Assembly (NCBI RefSeq): GCF_025717555.1
Contig: NZ_JAJIRP010000004.1
Location: 249,426 to 313,425 of the forward strand
DNA: 64,000 nucleotides
DNA from: Paucibacter sp. B2R-40
GTDB taxonomy: Bacteria; Pseudomonadota; Gammaproteobacteria; Burkholderiales; Burkholderiaceae_C
Direction of reading: 5' to 3'
Shown here: in pieces, positions 27,076 through 34,907 of the stretch
Layout: the number at the start of each line of letters is the position of its first letter
Position numbering within the stretch: position 1 is the stretch's first letter
The notes under the pieces: model-generated
What the model was told of the DNA's origin: nothing
Database searches by the model: none
Seen by the model: the letters and a program-made list of their open reading frames with translations, nothing else
Position numbers and translations under genes: made by a program

Positions 27076-27353
27076 CAGGCTGTACCGGCGCGGTAAGTCC
27101 AGAGCGCTGTTACTGCGATCACTACGAGCAAAAATGGTGGGCTTGCTGGACTGGATCGGACAACTGTGGCGGTTGTGCCCCAGAATACGCACAGCGGCCG
27201 GGGGGGGCAGGCCGAGGGGCTCCTGGGGATGCGCCCTACCCCCTTTGGACGCTCATTTCCATGTGGACAGAATTCCGCCTGAAGTGTCCATAACTGGTGT
27301 CGTCCCCGACGACACATTGCTTAAACTAAGTTGTTGATTCTTTTCGGTTCACA
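27076..27353. other. Right-end flank of island without genes, subterminal repeats
   Basis: No coding frame with family-like content was seen in these 278 bases. The stretch holds a run of G residues (27198-27204) and the pair TGGACA (27264-27269) / TGTCCA (27285-27290), which resembles the left-end motifs. It also contains CATAACTG (27289-27296), the inverse of CAGTTATG at 4888-4895. These are probably recombinase-binding subterminal sites. Confidence 0.45.
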
Positions 27354-27363
27354 TGTGTCCACA
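27354..27363 (-). repeat. Right terminal inverted repeat of island
   Basis: TGTGTCCACA is the exact reverse complement of the decamer at 4862-4871. It lies 42 bases before the terminator stem at 27405. The left decamer lies 41 bases behind the ychF stop, so removing the island would leave ychF closely followed by that terminator. Confidence 0.5.
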
Positions 27364-27404
27364 TCTTCGAGACCCTGCCAATACTGCTCAACGTCTAAAA
27401 ACAC

Positions 27405-27429
27405 AGCCCTGCTCGACGGGGCTTTTTTT
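27405..27429 (+). terminator. Rho-independent terminator, probably the native ychF terminator
   Basis: AGCCC (27405-27409) and GGGCT (27418-27422) form a short stem followed by seven T residues (27423-27429). No gene on the plus strand ends close before it. It lies just outside the right island repeat, so it most likely ended the ychF transcript before the island entered. It now separates the island from cheW. Confidence 0.7.
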
Positions 27430-27549
27430 CGCCCATCGTTTGAAAAACGCATCAGCAAGGGTCTGATCCAATGATTCAGCCGCCAGCATCGGCGCAAAAT
27501 AGCTCTTGGCTTACGCCCTCCCGCAACGCATTGATAGCCCGTCCAATCC

Positions 27550-28068
27550 ATGAGCACTACCGCACTGGTTTCTTCCTCCGGCTCGAATTCCGGCTCCACG
27601 GCCATGTATGCCTCGGACCAGGCCCGGCCTGACTCCAAGCAATTCCTGACCTTTCATGTCGGCGCCGAGGAATATGGTCTCGACATTTTGCGAGTTCAAG
27701 AAATCCGCTCCTATGAGCCGCCGACCCGGGTCGCCAATGCGCCTCACTTCGTCAAAGGTGTGGTCAATCTGCGCGGTGTGATCGTGCCCATCGTCGATCT
27801 GCGTTTGCGCCTGGGGCAAAGCGGTGACTACAACAGCTTCACCGTGGTCATCGTGTTGAACGTTTGTCAGCGGGTGGTGGGCATCGTGGTGGACGCGGTC
27901 TCCGATGTGCTGGAGCTCAACGTCGACCAGATCAAGGCTCGCCCCGAGGTCGCCGCAGCACTCGATGCGCGCTTCATCACCGGCCTGGGCAAGATCGGCG
28001 AACGGATGCTGATCCTGCTCGATATCGAAGCCATGGTGGCCAGCCCTGATTTCGGTTTGATGGACTAA
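27550..28068 (+). CDS. cheW: Chemotaxis coupling protein CheW
   Basis: The 172-residue product consists of a disordered N-terminal tail of about 30 residues and one CheW-like SH3-type domain (FLTFHVGAEEYGLDILRVQE, then VVNLRGVIVPIVDLR and LLDIEAMV). CheW links chemoreceptors to the kinase CheA. It is a single gene here, without cheA nearby, so it may serve receptors encoded elsewhere, including the chemoreceptor at 43476-44987. An internal ATG at 27604 would give a shorter tail; no clear ribosome-binding site decides between them. Confidence 0.93.
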   Translation: MSTTALVSSSGSNSGSTAMYASDQARPDSKQFLTFHVGAEEYGLDILRVQEIRSYEPPTRVANAPHFVKGVVNLRGVIVPIVDLRLRLGQSGDYNSFTVVIVLNVCQRVVGIVVDAVSDVLELNVDQIKARPEVAAALDARFITGLGKIGERMLILLDIEAMVASPDFGLMD

Positions 28069-28154
28069 AAACCAGGCCGCCTTCGATAAAGTTAGTGAAC
28101 ACCCTCGCTACAGACCAATATTCTAAAGACCCCTCTCCAGCAGATCTCCGCGTA

Positions 28155-28184
28155 TTGGCACTCCACTCCTGGGAGTGCTAATAT
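28155..28184 (+). promoter_or_regulatory. CIRCE operator inside the rpoH promoter
   Basis: TTGGCACTC (28155-28163), nine bases, then GAGTGCTAA (28173-28181) match the CIRCE element (TTAGCACTC-N9-GAGTGCTAA) with a single change. A sigma-70-type promoter overlaps it exactly: TTGGCA at 28155-28160, an 18-base gap, and TAATAT at 28179-28184. CIRCE is the binding site of the heat-shock repressor HrcA, so HrcA would block RNA polymerase directly. The rpoH start codon lies about 40 bases downstream. Confidence 0.85.
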
Positions 28185-28224
28185 TGCTTTTGTCGACCTC
28201 GCAAGGTTTGCTTTGAGAAAGAAG

Positions 28225-29157
28225 ATGATGACGATGTCTAACCCCTCTGCTTTGACGGTCCGTGACCCTTGGTCATTGGTGCCTTCGCTCGGCAATCTGG
28301 ATGCCTACATCTCCGCCATCAACCGCCTCCCCCTGTTGAGCGCGGAAGAAGAAGGCGCAGCCGCTCGCCGCCTGCGTGATACGGGTGATTTGGAAGCTGC
28401 CGGTAAATTGGTCTTGTCCCATTTGCGGCTGGTAGTTTCTATTTCACGCCAGTACATGGGCTACGGCCTGCCGCAAGGCGATTTGATCCAGGAAGGCAAT
28501 GTCGGCCTGATGAAGGCCGTCAAGCGCTACGACCCCGATCAAGGCGTTCGCTTGGTCAGCTATGCAATGCATTGGATCAAGGCCGAAATCCACGAATATG
28601 TGTTGCGCAACTGGCGCATGGTCAAGGTCGCCACCACCAAGGCGCAGCGCAAGCTGTTCTTCAATCTGCGCTCGATGAAGCACAGCATGAAGGAAGACCA
28701 GTCGGATGACATGAGCCACCGCAACAGTCTGACCGAAGCTCAGCTTGACCATGTCGCGACCACGCTGAATGTCAAGCGCGAAGAAGTGCTGGAGATGGAA
28801 ACCCGCATGTCGGGTGGCGATGTGGCGCTGGAGCCGCAGACCGACGACCATGGCGATGGGAGCGAGAGCTACGCGCCGATCGCCTATCTGGCGGACGAGA
28901 GCCAGGAACCGACTCGTGTGCTGGAAACGCAAGCCCGCAATGCTTTGGCCAGCGACGGCATCACTCAGGCCTTGGAGGCTCTGGATGAACGTAGCCGTCG
29001 CATCGTCCAAGAACGCTGGTTGAACGTCAACGACGACAACACGGGCGGCATGACGCTGCATGAGTTGGCGGCCGAATACGGCGTCAGCGCGGAGCGGATT
29101 CGTCAGATCGAAGTGGCGGCGATGAAGAAGATGCGCAAGGCCTTGAGCCCCGGTTAA
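28225..29157 (+). CDS. rpoH: Heat-shock sigma factor RpoH (sigma-32)
   Basis: The 310-residue product has the region 1/2 segment LPQGDLIQEGNVGLMKAVKR and the RpoH box QRKLFFNLR at 141-149, which is diagnostic for sigma-32. A C-terminal region 4 helix-turn-helix (HELAAEYGVSAERIRQIE) recognises the -35 element. ATG codons at 28225, 28228 and 28234 compete; AGAAAGAAG just before them acts as ribosome-binding site, and 28234 is also plausible. The CIRCE-overlapping promoter puts this sigma factor under HrcA control, linking the two heat-shock circuits. Confidence 0.96.
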   Translation: MMTMSNPSALTVRDPWSLVPSLGNLDAYISAINRLPLLSAEEEGAAARRLRDTGDLEAAGKLVLSHLRLVVSISRQYMGYGLPQGDLIQEGNVGLMKAVKRYDPDQGVRLVSYAMHWIKAEIHEYVLRNWRMVKVATTKAQRKLFFNLRSMKHSMKEDQSDDMSHRNSLTEAQLDHVATTLNVKREEVLEMETRMSGGDVALEPQTDDHGDGSESYAPIAYLADESQEPTRVLETQARNALASDGITQALEALDERSRRIVQERWLNVNDDNTGGMTLHELAAEYGVSAERIRQIEVAAMKKMRKALSPG

Positions 29158-29188
29158 TCAGGCCAGCCTGATCAAGGCACACCCTGCA

Positions 29189-29226
29189 AAAGCCCCGGCG
29201 CGCAAGCACGGGGCTTTCTTGTTTTT
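29189..29226. terminator. Bidirectional terminator between rpoH and sco
   Basis: AAAGCCCCG (29189-29197) pairs with CGGGGCTTT (29209-29217), and a T-rich run follows to 29226. The A-run before the stem supplies T residues on the other strand. It lies between the convergent ends of rpoH and the SCO gene and probably serves both. Confidence 0.85.
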
Positions 29227-29240
29227 GGTGAAGCCTCAGC

Positions 29241-29870
29241 CTAGCTTTTTTCCGCCAACAGCAGCCTGATGTCATTGGCCAGAGCGCTTGCCCCCGAGCC
29301 ATAGCGAGAGAACACCCGTACCCGGCCCTGCGTATCAAAAATGAAACTGGCGGCGGTGTGGTCCATGGTGTAGCTCTCGGGCGTCTTGCCTGCCACTTTG
29401 GCGAAGTAGACCTTGAACTCCTTGGCCACCGCCTTGGTCTGCTCATCGCTGCCTCGCAACGCAATAAAGCTGGGGTCAAAACTCGCCACATAGGCCTTGA
29501 GCAAGGCAGCGGTGTCTCGCTCGGGATCGATGGTCACAAAGATGCCCTGCACCCGCTCGCCATCGACACCCAAGGAGCGCTTGACCTCGGCCAACTCGGC
29601 CAAGGTGGTCGGGCAAACATCCGGGCATTGGGTGTAGCCAAAGAACACCACTGGAATTTTTCCCTTGAACTCGGCCAAGCTTCGGCTGCGACCGTCTTGA
29701 TCGGTCAAATTGAGGCTGCGCGCGTACTCGGCCCCGGTCAGGTCAACGCCTTGGAAGGCAGTCTTAGCGCTGTCACCGAGGCCCAGTTGGTCACAAGCCG
29801 TCAGGCCCAGGCCCATCGCGAGCAAGCCCGCGAGGGTCAGAGCGCGACTCAGGCCAGCAAGTTTCTTCAT
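29241..29870 (-). CDS. SCO1/SenC/PrrC-family copper-binding lipoprotein
   Basis: The 209-residue product has a lipoprotein signal peptide ending LGLTAC and a thioredoxin-like domain with the copper-binding motif CPDVC (in YTQCPDVCPTT). The third ligand is a histidine in YTMDHTAA. SCO proteins insert copper into the CuA centre of cytochrome oxidase subunit II (ctaC, encoded in this same block). It is the last gene of the minus-strand assembly operon SURF1-(Sco-like)-ctaA-ctaB-sco, starting 3 bases after ctaB. Confidence 0.93.
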   Translation of the reverse strand: MKKLAGLSRALTLAGLLAMGLGLTACDQLGLGDSAKTAFQGVDLTGAEYARSLNLTDQDGRSRSLAEFKGKIPVVFFGYTQCPDVCPTTLAELAEVKRSLGVDGERVQGIFVTIDPERDTAALLKAYVASFDPSFIALRGSDEQTKAVAKEFKVYFAKVAGKTPESYTMDHTAASFIFDTQGRVRVFSRYGSGASALANDIRLLLAEKS

Positions 29871-29873
29871 GAT

Positions 29874-30794
29874 TCAGGTCGTCCAAGGCAGCAGATAGTG
29901 GTCGACCAGCAGTGCCGCGAACAGCAGCGACAAATGCCAAATCGAGAAACGGAAGGTGGCGCGCGCCAATTCATCAGAATAGGTGCGCCAAAGCTGCCAA
30001 GCATAGGCGCAAAACCCCAGGCCCAAGCCAATGGCGCTGACCAAGTAAATCCAGCCGCTCATGCCGGTCAAAAAGGGCAGCAGCGTCGCGGCCAGCAAAA
30101 CCCAGGTGTAGAGAAAAATCTGCAAGCGGGTGTATTCGGCGCCATGGGTGACTGGCAGCATGGGCAGGCCAGCCTTGCGGTATTCCTCTGTCCGGTACAG
30201 AGCCAAAGCCCAAAAATGAGGCGGCGTCCAAAGGAAAATAATCAGGCACAACAGCATTGCCTCGGGCCCCACGTCGCCGCGCAGCGCGGCCCAACCCAAG
30301 ACCGGCGGCATCGCCCCCGAGGCGCCGCCGATGACGATGTTTTGCGGCGTCATCGGTTTCAAGATGACTGTGTAGATCACCGCGTAGCCGATGAAGGTGG
30401 CGAAGGTCAGCCACATCGTCAGTGGGTTGACCAAGAACCAAAGAATAGCCATGCCCAGGCCGCACAGAACGGCCGAGAAACACAGGGCCTGGATACGGCT
30501 GAGCTCGCCCCTGGCGGTCGCGCGCCAGGCGGTGCGCTTCATCTTGGAATCAATCTGTTGTTCGACCAAGCAATTGAAGGCGGCGGCGGCTCCGGCCACC
30601 AACCAGATACCGACGGTAGCAGCCAAGATCGCGACCCACTCGCTCGAGGACGGCAGACCGGGTATCGCCAAGGCCATGCCGATGACCGCGCAAAAGACGA
30701 TCAATTGAACCACGCGCGGTTTGGTCAATTGATAGTACTGCTGCCAAGTTGAGCTTGGCGGCGCCGACGCGGGTAGAGGAGGTGATGAAGCCAT
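29874..30794 (-). CDS. ctaB: Haem o synthase (protoheme IX farnesyltransferase)
   Basis: The 306-residue product has about nine membrane segments and UbiA-family prenyltransferase motifs ([15 protein letters not shown] as the first aspartate-type motif; [13 protein letters not shown] between helices). It farnesylates haem b to haem o, the step before CtaA makes haem a for the oxidase. It is co-transcribed with ctaA (30 bases upstream) and sco (3 bases downstream). Confidence 0.95.
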   Translation of the reverse strand: MASSPPLPASAPPSSTWQQYYQLTKPRVVQLIVFCAVIGMALAIPGLPSSSEWVAILAATVGIWLVAGAAAAFNCLVEQQIDSKMKRTAWRATARGELSRIQALCFSAVLCGLGMAILWFLVNPLTMWLTFATFIGYAVIYTVILKPMTPQNIVIGGASGAMPPVLGWAALRGDVGPEAMLLCLIIFLWTPPHFWALALYRTEEYRKAGLPMLPVTHGAEYTRLQIFLYTWVLLAATLLPFLTGMSGWIYLVSAIGLGLGFCAYAWQLWRTYSDELARATFRFSIWHLSLLFAALLVDHYLLPWTT

Positions 30795-30824
30795 AGGGAC
30801 TAAGAATACGGAGGAATAAATAGT

Positions 30825-31955
30825 TCAGAGGTGGAATTGGCGCGCTTCGCGAACCGCGCACAGCCGCGCCAACAAGGTCGTCAACAAGAGCAACAAGGCT
30901 GCAGCTCCGGCAGTGTGAGCCAAGGCGGCCAACAGCGGCCAGTCCAACACCACATTGGAGACGCCGCTTATGACTTGCCAAGCCGCCACCAGCAGCAACC
31001 GGCGCGCCCACTGAATCGCCTCACTCTGGCCGCTGCGCCAAAGCCGCCAAGCAAACCAGAACAGTGCTGTAAACACGATCAAAGCACCCAGCCTATGCGT
31101 CCAATGAATTGCCGTCAACGCAGCAAACGGCAACCAACCGCCGTCGGCGCCCACACCCAGCTCGCGCCAAATCGTAAAACCGTGCTCAAAGTCCAACTCC
31201 GGCAGCCATTGGCCACCTTGGCATTGGGGGAACTCTGAGCAGGCCAAGACCGCATAGTTGGTACTGACCCAGCCGCCCAAGGCCACTTGCAGCAGGCTGA
31301 GCAACAAGAGTCCGGCTGCCGCCCACCGAATACCGCGGCTGAGAACCAAGGGCTTGGGTTGGTAGCCTTGCGCTTGCCAAGCCAGCAACATCAACAGGCC
31401 AATGCCACCGAGCAAGTGCAGCGTCACGATCGCGGGGAACAACTTCATCGTCACCGTTAGAGCGCCAAAAGCGCCTTGCATGCAGACCCAAACCAAGGTC
31501 AACGTGGCCCACCATGGCGAGACCGAGGCGGCCGCCTTTTTACTCGTCAAAGCATGGTGCCAACTCATCACACAAAGTGTGATGATCAGCACGCCGACCC
31601 CGCTGGCAAGATAGCGGTGGACCATCTCTACCCAGGCCTTGCCATGGGTGACTGGACCTGTCGGCATGGCCGTCTGGGCCGCGTGGATTTCGACTTTGGC
31701 ACCCAGTGGCGATGCGCTGCCGTAACAACCCGGCCAATCGGGGCAACCCAGACCAGAATCGGTCAGACGCGTAAAGGCACCGAACAAGACCAAATCAAAG
31801 GTCAAAAACAAAGTCAATAGGGTCAGCGCCTTCAGCCTGGCTTGTGGCCCGGCACCTGCCGCGCGCAAACGCAGCCAAAGCAAAGGCCCAGCGGCCAGCA
31901 AAACGCCTAGCCCCGCCAGCTGCCACAAAGGTGTGAAATCCAAGGTCGCAGTCAT
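30825..31955 (-). CDS. ctaA: Haem A synthase (COX15/CtaA)
   Basis: The 376-residue membrane protein carries the COX15/CtaA pattern: GAFTRLTDSGLGCPDWPGCYG in the first half, with histidines in loops such as EMVHRY and AIHWTHRLGA. It oxidises haem o to haem a. The ATG at 31955 starts MTATLDFTPLW before the first membrane helix; an upstream in-frame codon would add 11 residues without support. Only 4 bases separate it from the Sco-like gene. The paired cysteines seen in some CtaA proteins are present around SEFPQCQGG. Confidence 0.94.
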   Translation of the reverse strand: MTATLDFTPLWQLAGLGVLLAAGPLLWLRLRAAGAGPQARLKALTLLTLFLTFDLVLFGAFTRLTDSGLGCPDWPGCYGSASPLGAKVEIHAAQTAMPTGPVTHGKAWVEMVHRYLASGVGVLIITLCVMSWHHALTSKKAAASVSPWWATLTLVWVCMQGAFGALTVTMKLFPAIVTLHLLGGIGLLMLLAWQAQGYQPKPLVLSRGIRWAAAGLLLLSLLQVALGGWVSTNYAVLACSEFPQCQGGQWLPELDFEHGFTIWRELGVGADGGWLPFAALTAIHWTHRLGALIVFTALFWFAWRLWRSGQSEAIQWARRLLLVAAWQVISGVSNVVLDWPLLAALAHTAGAAALLLLLTTLLARLCAVREARQFHL

Positions 31956-31959
31956 TGAA

Positions 31960-32604
31960 TCAACGCCCGGCCTTGTCCCAACCCGCATTGGCTTTAAGTA
32001 GGCGGTTCAAGTCGGCTTTGACCCTTGCCGGATCAGGCGTCGCCGGCGACCTTAGCATCCAGCGCCCCATCGGGTCGACCACAAACAAATGATCACGCAG
32101 TGCCGTGCCTGCGGCCGGCTTCAGCCAAGCCTCTAGCTCTGCCCTGGGAGCGCGCAACACCGTCACCGCCACGCCCTGCGCCAGTGCTTTTTGCAACTCG
32201 GGTTTCAAGGCCAAATCATCGGCGAGCAGCAAGAGCTTATCGACCTTGTCGCGTTCCTTGCCCAGCATTTCACGCAACTGGCGCTGCATGAACAACTGCT
32301 TCTCGCAGGCGAGGTCACAGTCACCGCTTTGCACCAACGTGAGCAGCCATTGCCCCTTCAAAGTTGCCGCTGCGACCGGTTTGCCGTCCAGATCATGCAA
32401 GCTAAGCTGTTCCGGCAAGTCCACCGTGGGCTCAATCAACTCGCCATAGGCTTGGCCCCGGGGCTGAATCACATAGAAGGTGAAATACGAAGCCAAGACC
32501 GGCGCAGCACAAGCGGCGACCACTAACAACATACGCAGCCGCCCCCCCCGCGTGCGCGCTTGCGCAGCCATCTGCTGTGGGTCGGGCAGACCATGTACCG
32601 TCAT
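31960..32604 (-). CDS. Single-span membrane protein with Sco-like CxxxC, cytochrome oxidase block
   Basis: The product (214 residues from the ATG at 32604) has one N-terminal membrane segment (LLVVAACAAPVLASYFTFYV) and a periplasmic domain of thioredoxin-like layout. It contains GDCDLACEKQL, a C-x3-C motif like that of SCO proteins; the usual SCO histidine is less clear (RDHLFVVDP). It sits between SURF1 and ctaA, and probably helps with copper or thiol chemistry of the oxidase. A longer form from 32688 would overlap SURF1 by 62 bases and is less likely. The family is often annotated only as a transmembrane protein. Confidence 0.7.
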   Translation of the reverse strand: MTVHGLPDPQQMAAQARTRGGRLRMLLVVAACAAPVLASYFTFYVIQPRGQAYGELIEPTVDLPEQLSLHDLDGKPVAAATLKGQWLLTLVQSGDCDLACEKQLFMQRQLREMLGKERDKVDKLLLLADDLALKPELQKALAQGVAVTVLRAPRAELEAWLKPAAGTALRDHLFVVDPMGRWMLRSPATPDPARVKADLNRLLKANAGWDKAGR

Positions 32605-32626
32605 ACCGAGCGGCTCATCGACTGAA

Positions 32627-33394
32627 TCAGCTGGCCGCTGTGGCCGACTTGAGCTGCTTGCGAAAACGGATTGTTTGGAACCAGACATAGAGACCCAGAA
32701 TTAAAGCTGACAGCAAGAACCATTGAAACGCATAACCATAGTGTTTATGCAGGCCCGCATCGGGCGCCTGCCATGCACGCAAAAGTCCGTCGGGGGCGAC
32801 TTGATTGCTGACCTGCACGTCGTCAGTTTGCAGCACCGTGACGGGCCAGATAGTCTGTCCGATCTCACGCTCATACGCAGGCAGGTCGAGATTTTGCCGG
32901 ATGGGGCCAACTGGCGCGTCGGCAAACTCATAGACCTTAGAAGGTGCGGCGATCAGGCGTCCGCTTACGCTCACCAAACCCGCCGGGGTCGGTACATTTT
33001 GAAGCCGACTGCGGTCAGCAGCATCGCGAGGCGACCAGCCGCGCTGCACCAATACAAGCCCTGACTGTCCCTCCAGCAATAAAGGCGTCACGACATAAAA
33101 ACCTGTCCGCCCGCTCATCGACCGGTTATCCAAAAAGACCGTTCGCTCGCCCAACCAAGTGCCCCGCAAGACCACCCGTCGCTGCAATTGACGTTTGAGT
33201 TCATCGGGCGATTTGCTCAAGGCACGCAAGTCAGCAGTTTGCAGCGGCTCCAGCTCGGCCTTGGCCTGCACGGCGGCCTGCAAGGATTCCTTCTGATGGG
33301 CTCGGTCCAATTGCCAAACCCCCAGCCTGGCGGTCAAGCCCGCCGCCGACAAGGTGATGAGCAAGAGCAGAACAGCTCGCACGGAAGCTTTCAT
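32627..33394 (-). CDS. SURF1 family cytochrome oxidase assembly protein
   Basis: The 255-residue product has the SURF1 layout: one membrane helix at each end (about 7-25 and 225-243) and a periplasmic domain between. It shows the typical LGVWQLDRAHQKE near the start, GRTGFYVVTPLLL and LVQRGWSPRD. SURF1 helps place haem a in subunit I. It is the first gene of the minus-strand assembly operon and is divergent from the small DUF2909 gene, with 30 bases between the starts. Confidence 0.92.
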   Translation of the reverse strand: MKASVRAVLLLLITLSAAGLTARLGVWQLDRAHQKESLQAAVQAKAELEPLQTADLRALSKSPDELKRQLQRRVVLRGTWLGERTVFLDNRSMSGRTGFYVVTPLLLEGQSGLVLVQRGWSPRDAADRSRLQNVPTPAGLVSVSGRLIAAPSKVYEFADAPVGPIRQNLDLPAYEREIGQTIWPVTVLQTDDVQVSNQVAPDGLLRAWQAPDAGLHKHYGYAFQWFLLSALILGLYVWFQTIRFRKQLKSATAAS

Positions 33395-33424
33395 CAGAGC
33401 CGCGCCGACGGATAATCGGCAACC

Positions 33425-33652
33425 ATGAAAATCTTATTTCTATTCGCCTTTTTAGGCATCATCGGCGCACTCGGCGCGGCCGGTTTGTTCATGCTCAAGA
33501 ACAGCAGCGGCGCCGACAAAAACGAACGCGGCCCCAAGATGGCAAAGGCATTGGCGCTGCGGGTAGGTCTGTCGGTGGCGCTGTTCTTGTTCATTTTGTT
33601 CAGCTATTTGATGGGCTGGATCGAACCCACAGGCATGCCAATGCGCCCGTAA
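33425..33652 (+). CDS. DUF2909 twin transmembrane protein
   Basis: The 75-residue product has two membrane helices (about 3-23 and 46-65) around a basic loop and fits the DUF2909 family. Such genes occur beside cytochrome oxidase genes in betaproteobacteria, which suggests a role in oxidase assembly, but no function is proven. It is the only plus-strand gene in this block and ends shortly before a strong terminator. Confidence 0.75.
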   Translation: MKILFLFAFLGIIGALGAAGLFMLKNSSGADKNERGPKMAKALALRVGLSVALFLFILFSYLMGWIEPTGMPMRP

Positions 33653-33680
33653 GCGGCCCTGGCGGCAAACCAAAAAGGAA

Positions 33681-33709
33681 AAGCGCCGCAGTTTGCGGCG
33701 CTTTTTTTA
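33681..33709. terminator. Strong bidirectional terminator between DUF2909 gene and ctaE
   Basis: AAGCGCCGCA (33681-33690) and TGCGGCGCTT (33694-33703) form a 10-bp stem with a GTT loop, followed by a T-run to 33708. The A-rich bases before the stem give T residues on the minus strand. It lies between convergent genes. Confidence 0.9.
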
Positions 33710-33734
33710 TCAGAGAGCCGCCGGCCCGCTGGCC

Positions 33735-34619
33735 TTACATCCAATAAACAATGACGTACAGACCCAGCCAAACCACGTCAACAAAATGCCAGTACCAAGC
33801 CGCGCCTTCGAAGCCGAAATGGCGGTCCTTGGTGAAGTGGCCTTTTTGCAGGCGCAGCGTGATAAAGAGCAGCATCAACATACCCACAAAGACGTGGAAG
33901 CCGTGGAAACCGGTCAGCATGAAGAAGGTTGAGCCGTAGATGCCCGAGCTGAGCTTGAGGTTCAGTTCCGTGTAGGCATGGTGATACTCGATCCCCTGCA
34001 GGGTCAGGAAGGTCACGCCCAGCAACACCGTCAACCACATAAAGCCAATCGTCTTGGCACGATTGCCGGCGATCAAGGCGTGATGAGCAATCGTCAGCGT
34101 CACACCCGAAGTCAACAGCAAAGCCGTATTGATGGTCGGCAGCGGCCATGGGCCCATGGTGCTGAAGGGCTCAACAGCGCCAGCCGGCGCCGCGGTAGCG
34201 CCCGCTGCAACGCTAGGCCACAAGGCCTTGAAATCGGGCCAGAGCAGCGAATTTTCCAGGCTGCCCAAATTCGGCACCGCGTGAACGCGAGCCCAATACA
34301 AAGCACCAAAGAAGGCGCCAAAGAACATTACTTCGGAGAAGATGAACCAGCCCATGCTCCAGCGGAAGGACAGATCAATCCGGTCGCTGTACTGGCCGCT
34401 TTCGCTTTCGCGAATCGCTTCCCCAAACCACTGCGTCAACACGAACGCAAACCACAGCAGACCAAAGCCCAGGGAATAGGCGCCCCACTGGTTGCCATTC
34501 ACCCATTGACCCGCACCTAGGGCCACAAAGAACAGGCCAATCGCACCCATCACTGGATGCCTTGATGGGCCTGGAACGAAGTAATAAGGGGCCTTGCCCG
34601 TGGTGGTCGCTGCCGACAT
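33735..34619 (-). CDS. ctaE: Cytochrome c oxidase subunit III
   Basis: The 294-residue product has seven membrane segments and the subunit III signatures WFIFSEVMFFGAFFGALYWA and FHGFHVFVGMLMLLF. Subunit III stabilises the catalytic core of the aa3 oxidase. It is the last structural gene of the ctaC-ctaD-small-ctaG-DUF2970-ctaE operon. Confidence 0.96.
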   Translation of the reverse strand: MSAATTTGKAPYYFVPGPSRHPVMGAIGLFFVALGAGQWVNGNQWGAYSLGFGLLWFAFVLTQWFGEAIRESESGQYSDRIDLSFRWSMGWFIFSEVMFFGAFFGALYWARVHAVPNLGSLENSLLWPDFKALWPSVAAGATAAPAGAVEPFSTMGPWPLPTINTALLLTSGVTLTIAHHALIAGNRAKTIGFMWLTVLLGVTFLTLQGIEYHHAYTELNLKLSSGIYGSTFFMLTGFHGFHVFVGMLMLLFITLRLQKGHFTKDRHFGFEGAAWYWHFVDVVWLGLYVIVYWM

Positions 34620-34667
34620 AACTCTTCTCCTCGAACTAATTTCAGTCCTGATGACGCTTGATCGAAT

Positions 34668-34907
34668 CTAGGCGCCGGCGATACCGCTGCCAATGACCCA
34701 TTGGACCAGCACCACCAACACCACGACGAATAAAACAGCACCCAAGATCCCGGCAATGATGACATGCACCGGGTTCAACTGGGCTACATCTTTCTCATAA
34801 TCGGCGCCGCGCCGCACGCCGAAAAAAGACCAGGCCACCGCCCTCATCGTCTGTAAAAACGACATGGGCCGCGCCACGGCTTGCTTCAAATCTTCACCAG
34901 CCTTCAT
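34668..34907 (-). CDS. DUF2970 small membrane protein
   Basis: This 79-residue protein has a soluble N-terminal half (MRAVAWSFFGVRRGADYEKD) and one C-terminal membrane helix (about 48-73). It fits the DUF2970 family, which is regularly found between ctaG and ctaE in betaproteobacteria. It overlaps the end of ctaG by four bases (34904-34907), so its translation is coupled to an oxidase assembly factor. Function unknown. Confidence 0.8.
   Translation of the reverse strand: MKAGEDLKQAVARPMSFLQTMRAVAWSFFGVRRGADYEKDVAQLNPVHVIIAGILGAVLFVVVLVVLVQWVIGSGIAGA

Larger units (their letters stand above)
4862..27363. mobile_element. 22.5-kb mobile defence island bounded by 10-bp inverted repeats
   Basis: Everything between ychF and cheW looks acquired. 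A block of three tyrosine-recombinase-family genes plus a small gene lies at the left end. The cargo is a caspase/double-GTPase operon, a T5orf172-domain gene, a type I restriction-modification system, an XRE regulator and a nuclease gene. The decamer TGTGGACACA at 4862-4871 recurs inverted as TGTGTCCACA at 27354-27363, and related shorter motifs lie just inside each end. Multi-recombinase modules with inverted repeats are known from Tn554-like, recombinase-in-trio and Gamma-Mobile-Trio elements, to which this is similar in layout. The exact ends are inferred, and no target duplication was found. Confidence 0.65.

Noticed and set aside
27076-27353. Possible tRNA as island attachment site
   Set aside because: I looked for cloverleaf-forming sequence and a CCA-type end and found none; the island entered an intergenic site behind ychF.
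4862-27363. Island as prophage
   Set aside because: No capsid, tail, terminase or lysis genes are present; the content is recombinases and defence genes only.
29358-30752. Open frame of 464 codons on the plus strand
   Set aside because: It is antisense to sco and ctaB; the translation is low-complexity and glutamine/arginine-rich.
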